Assembly: GCA_045652425.1 (NCBI GenBank)
Contig: JAZRUG010000026.1
Coordinates: forward strand, 69,269 to 133,268
Source of the DNA: RGIG1995 sp045652425
Lineage (GTDB): Bacteria; Bacillota; Clostridia; Oscillospirales; CAG-272
Length of the DNA: 64,000 nt
Direction: 5' to 3'
In this document: piece by piece, positions 60,742-64,000 of the stretch
Layout of the letters: each line of letters begins with the position of its first letter
Numbering within the stretch: the first letter of the stretch is position 1
The notes under the pieces: generated by a model
What the model was told of the DNA's origin: nothing
The model's database searches: none
The model's input: the letters and a program-made list of their open reading frames with translations, nothing else
Position numbers and translations under genes: made by a program

Positions 60742-61617
60742 ATGAATAACAGCGTTCAATATGAAAAAATAGAAAGAAATGCAAAACTTCGCAAAAAAAT
60801 CGTAAACGGTTTCACCTATATAATGCTGACAGTTTGGGCAATAGCAGTACTGTTCCCTTTTTATTGGATGATACTTACTTCCTTAAAAAGTTACAGCGCC
60901 TATAGCTCCGAAACTGTCCCGAAGTTCTTTACTACTTCCCCCGCATTTGAAAACTATACGGAAGCTTTTACTGCCGTTCCTCTCGGTCAATACTTTTTAA
61001 ACACCCTTATTTTTACACTTGCAACAACGGCAATTATGCTCTGTATCGTTATCCCTGCGGCATTCGCCTTCGCAAGAATGAATTTCAAGGGAAAGAATGC
61101 AGTATTTACCCTTATTCTCTCACTTATGATGATACCTAACGAGCTTGTTATCATTACGAACTTCACCACGGTTACCAACCTCAATATGCGTAACACGTTC
61201 GCAGGTCTTATTCTCCCTTCGGTTATGTCAGTATTCTACGTATACCTTTTGAAAGAAAACTTTTCGCAGATTCCCGACGAACTCTATTATGCGGCAAAAG
61301 TCGACGGTACGAGCGATTGGAAATATATGTGGAAAGTTATGATTCCTATTTGTAAACCTACGATTATAACCATTACAATACTAAAAGTTATCGAATGTTG
61401 GAACTCTTACGTTTGGCCAAGACTTATCACGGACGAACAGGCGTACTATCTCGTATCAAACGGTATACAGGAAATACGAGAAAACGGTTTTGGAAGAGAT
61501 AATATTCCGCGTATGATGGCGGCGGTAGTCGTTATCTCCGTTCCTCTTATAATACTGTTTATCATATTCCGTAAGAAGATTATGGAAGGCGTTGCAAGAG
61601 GAGGTACAAAAGGATGA
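60742..61617 (+). CDS. Sugar ABC transporter permease (MalG/UgpE type)
   Basis: A 291-residue permease with six membrane helices. The EAA loop is ELYYAAKVDGTSDWKYMWKVMIPICKP. Its stop overlaps the start of the binding protein gene (ATGA). Confidence 0.93.
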   Translation: MNNSVQYEKIERNAKLRKKIVNGFTYIMLTVWAIAVLFPFYWMILTSLKSYSAYSSETVPKFFTTSPAFENYTEAFTAVPLGQYFLNTLIFTLATTAIMLCIVIPAAFAFARMNFKGKNAVFTLILSLMMIPNELVIITNFTTVTNLNMRNTFAGLILPSVMSVFYVYLLKENFSQIPDELYYAAKVDGTSDWKYMWKVMIPICKPTIITITILKVIECWNSYVWPRLITDEQAYYLVSNGIQEIRENGFGRDNIPRMMAAVVVISVPLIILFIIFRKKIMEGVARGGTKG

Positions 61618-63302
61618 GAAAAAAAATACTTTGTTTACTGCTCGTTTTATTGCTTACACTTCCGTTAATCACTTCGTGTCACGGCTCTTTAGCTTCAAAT
61701 AATACGCCTACTGACACCCCTAACGAAAACGAAGAAACACCCTCTTCGGACAACGAAAAGAAAGAACTGTATAACCTCCCCGATTCCTTTGATGAATCAA
61801 AGCAATACGAGCTTACGTTCTGGGCAAAAAACGACACCAATATAACTCAAACAGAGATATATAACAAAGCCATTAAGGATTTTGAAGCCCTTTACCCCAA
61901 TATCAAAATAAAGCTCCGTCTTTACAACGATTATTCAAGAATATACAATGACGTTATTACGAATATTGCAACCGATACGACTCCGAATATTTGTATAACC
62001 TATCCCGACCATATAGCAACCTATTTGACGGGTAAAGATACAGTAGTTCCCCTTGATGCTCTGTTTGAAGATGAAAAATACGGTCTCGGCGGAACAAGCC
62101 TTAAATTTGACGGTCCGGAAAAGCAGGAAATCATACCTCAATTCCTTGATGAATGCATATTAAATAACAACTATTACGCACTCCCATATATGCGTTCAAC
62201 CGAAGCTTGTTACGTAAACAAAACTTTTGTCGAAAAGCTCGGCTTTACCCTCCCTGAAGTTATGACCTGGGATTTTATCTGGGAAGTATCAGAGGCAGCA
62301 ACAAAAAAAGATGCTGACGGAAACTATATTGTAAACGGTCAAAACGTTATGATCCCCTTCATCTACAAGTCAACTGACAATATGATGATAAGTATGCTCG
62401 AACAGCTGGGCGCGGGTTATTCAAAGATTAACGGCGACATTCTTATCTTCAATAAAGAAACCGAAAAGATTTTGTATAACGTATCAAGCCACACAAAATC
62501 TGGTGCATTTTCCACCTTTAAGATTTCGGGCTATCCCGCAAACTCACTGAACGCAGGTCAATGTATTTTCGCTATTGACTCTACAGCAGGCGCAACCTGG
62601 ATGGGCACAAAAGCCCCCTTGGTTGATATAAGCGAAGACAGAATAGTTGATTTTGAAACTGTAGTAATGCCAATTCCGCAGTATGACACCGAAAATCCGA
62701 AAATGATTTCACAAGGTCCTTCAATATGTATATTTAATAAAGAAGACACTCAGGTTGTTCTCGCATCTTGGCTCTTCTGTCAGTTTATGCTTACAAACGA
62801 CGTGCAAATCGCATACTCACAGACAGAAGGCTATGTGCCCGTAACTTCAAAGGCTCAAAATTCAGACGAGTATAAAGACTATATTTCACGTATAGGCGAA
62901 GACAATCAGCTTTATTACGATATTAAAATAAAAGCTTCTCAACTTTTGATGGACAATGTAGATAACACTTTCGTTACACCCGTATTCAACGGCTCCGCTT
63001 CTCTTCGTAACGTGGCGGGACAGCTTATTGAAAACGTAACGAAATCCACCCGTCGTAAAGAGACCGTAGATGATGCCTTTATGAAAAATATGTACAACGA
63101 CCTTATTTCGCTGTATAAGCTCAATACGTTTGGTGGAAAAATTATTACCGACACCGAAAACACAGAGAATACCGACCTCACAAAAGATATTACCGAAGGT
63201 CCTCTGCCCAAGGCGTCGGTCGCTCTTCTCTCAACTCTTGGTGTAATTTGGATAATTTTAGGTTTATCCGCGCTGTATAATTGGAAAAAATCAAGAAAAT
63301 AG
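61614..63302 (+). CDS. Sugar ABC transporter binding lipoprotein with extra C-terminal membrane helix
   Basis: A 562-residue extracellular solute-binding lipoprotein: signal peptide with lipobox LITSC (Cys22), Ser/Thr/Asn-rich linker (~23-55), then a family 1-type binding domain (ELTFWAKNDTNITQTEIYN, FEALYPNIKIKLRLYNDYS). Unusually, the last ~25 residues form a hydrophobic helix (ALLSTLGVIWIILGLSALY) ending NWKKSRK, which may fix the C-terminus in the membrane too. The sugar is unknown; the operon lacks a regulator. Confidence 0.9.
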   Translation: MRKKILCLLLVLLLTLPLITSCHGSLASNNTPTDTPNENEETPSSDNEKKELYNLPDSFDESKQYELTFWAKNDTNITQTEIYNKAIKDFEALYPNIKIKLRLYNDYSRIYNDVITNIATDTTPNICITYPDHIATYLTGKDTVVPLDALFEDEKYGLGGTSLKFDGPEKQEIIPQFLDECILNNNYYALPYMRSTEACYVNKTFVEKLGFTLPEVMTWDFIWEVSEAATKKDADGNYIVNGQNVMIPFIYKSTDNMMISMLEQLGAGYSKINGDILIFNKETEKILYNVSSHTKSGAFSTFKISGYPANSLNAGQCIFAIDSTAGATWMGTKAPLVDISEDRIVDFETVVMPIPQYDTENPKMISQGPSICIFNKEDTQVVLASWLFCQFMLTNDVQIAYSQTEGYVPVTSKAQNSDEYKDYISRIGEDNQLYYDIKIKASQLLMDNVDNTFVTPVFNGSASLRNVAGQLIENVTKSTRRKETVDDAFMKNMYNDLISLYKLNTFGGKIITDTENTENTDLTKDITEGPLPKASVALLSTLGVIWIILGLSALYNWKKSRK

Positions 63303-63312
63303 TTAATTATTC

Positions 63313-63340
63313 TTGACATTTTATTCTAATTCTATATAAT
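63313..63340 (+). promoter_or_regulatory. Sigma-A promoter of the lipoprotein gene at 63392
   Basis: TTGACA (63313-63318), 16 bases, TATAAT (63335-63340). Near consensus, so the lipoprotein is probably well expressed and separate from the ABC operon. Confidence 0.82.
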
Positions 63341-63391
63341 GGTACTTGTATGAAAATTTTTTTCCAACACATTAAAAAGGAGATTTGAAAA

Positions 63392-64000
63392 ATGAAAAAG
63401 TTTCTCGTACTTTTAATGGTAGTTGTTCTTGCAGTACTTGCTCTCGCAAGCTGTGGTACTACCGAAAAACCCAACGTTGACAATGATGTAGACGTTGCTG
63501 AAACAAAAGAAGATGAAAACAAGTTCGACCCCGCTGCTAAATCCGAAGGCGTTATGACTTACGCTGAATACGATGCAGCTGCTATGGACGCTAAGGTTAC
63601 TATCGAAGCTTACGTTCAGGGCAAACAGTCTTGGTGGGATAACAAAGCTACAGTTTATGCTCAGGATCCCGACGGCGCTTACTTCTTGTACGAAATGGCT
63701 TGTACAGAAGCAGATTACGCTAAACTCGAAAACGGTACTAAAATTAAAGTAACCGGTACTAAGACTGCTTGGGAAGGCGAAGTTGAGATCGTAGACGCTA
63801 CTTTCGAAATTGTTGAAAGTGAAAAGTGGGTAGCTGAAGCTACTGACGTTACAGCTCTCCTCGGTACTGATGACCTCATCAAGCACCAGAACAAAGTTGT
63901 ATCTTTCAAGGGTATGACAATCGAAAAGGTTGAATTCAAAAACAACCAGGCAGGAGAAGACATCTACGTTACAGTTGCTAAAGACGGCAAGTCTTATAGC
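63392..64000 (+). CDS. Lipoprotein, partial (runs off right edge)
   Basis: SD AAAAGGAG before ATG 63392. Signal peptide with lipobox LALASC (Cys21), acidic linker, then a beta-rich body (ATVYAQDPDGAYFLY, YAKLENGTKIKVTGTKTAWEGEVEIVDATFEIVES) reminiscent of an OB-fold domain; a second similar unit seems to begin at about residue 150. About 203 residues are visible. Codon use favours GCT and GAA, as in strongly expressed genes. Function unknown. Confidence 0.8.
   Translation, partial: MKKFLVLLMVVVLAVLALASCGTTEKPNVDNDVDVAETKEDENKFDPAAKSEGVMTYAEYDAAAMDAKVTIEAYVQGKQSWWDNKATVYAQDPDGAYFLYEMACTEADYAKLENGTKIKVTGTKTAWEGEVEIVDATFEIVESEKWVAEATDVTALLGTDDLIKHQNKVVSFKGMTIEKVEFKNNQAGEDIYVTVAKDGKSYS

Noticed and set aside
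1..64000. Prophage, integrated element with att sites, or rRNA/tRNA genes
   Set aside because: No integrase, phage structural genes, tRNA cloverleaf or rRNA sequence was seen; only short repeats and one IS remnant are present.

Overview
The window looks like chromosome from a low-GC, probably anaerobic, spore-forming Clostridia-type Firmicute (gut Oscillospirales/Christensenellales-like). Evidence: the Firmicute-type cluster yicC-remA-gmk-rpoZ-priA-def-fmt, RNase M5, a SpoVM-like peptide gene, a SleB-type cortex hydrolase, a sortase B, and strong SD plus TTGACA/TATAAT promoters. I saw no rRNA, tRNA, phage or CRISPR. Genes cover nearly everything; the larger gaps hold repeats, terminators and promoters.

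Layout. (1) 1-5478, minus: housekeeping operon reading yicC to fmt (fmt runs off the left edge). (2) 5720-8303, plus: unknown protein, DUF5685 protein, Cys-tailed J-domain protein and a membrane protein. (3) 8447-8701: two tiny genes, a 52-aa membrane peptide and a 25-aa SpoVM-like peptide, followed by a 248-bp inverted-repeat element whose second copy lies at 19130-19377. (4) 9061-9714, minus: SleB-like hydrolase. (5) 9903-17217, plus: a long operon of YdcF-like, DUF1934, holA, rnmV, gtrA-like, purine nucleoside phosphorylase, rnhA, mnmA, a 57-aa ORF plus zeta-like kinase, and a PflX-type radical SAM protein; glyA converges on it. (6) 18736-20734: Asp/Cys-rich membrane protein, DtxR/MntR-like regulator and a sugar phosphate isomerase-like TIM barrel.

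(7) 20871-33436, minus, is the most interesting region. It is a ten-gene catabolic operon with a divergent RpiR regulator. It encodes an L-fucose-isomerase-fold enzyme, a GlcD/AGPS-like flavin oxidase, a GlpC-like Fe-S protein, a class II aldolase, a PfkB kinase, an IolB-like protein, a DUF4867 protein, an FGGY kinase, a single-chain EtfB-EtfA fusion and a GH2 glycosidase. This reads as a sugar (or sugar-acid) pathway with its own flavin/Fe-S/ETF electron outlet, a combination I do not recognise as a described pathway.

(8) 34466-39031: transglutaminase-dockerin secreted protein, membrane-anchored unknown and a phosphodiester glycosidase-domain protein. (9) 39061-43420: LysR regulator, tartrate/D-malate dehydrogenase-like enzyme, MBL hydrolase and an unrecognised 398-aa protein. 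(10) 43480-44979: repeat-bearing surface protein, then about 500 bp of hairpin and direct repeats. (11) 45596-53789: thiolase divergent from two tandem family III CoA-transferases and an SDR reductase, a decayed IS3-type OrfA remnant, a LysR regulator, a cation/proton antiporter and an MgtC-like protein. (12) 53857-57666, minus: gpmI, sortase B and a GT2 glycosyltransferase. (13) 57914-64000: RadC-like protein, a complete sugar ABC transporter and the start of a lipoprotein cut by the right edge.

Positions and motifs were read by eye from the sequence. Family names come from recognition of motifs, not database searches.
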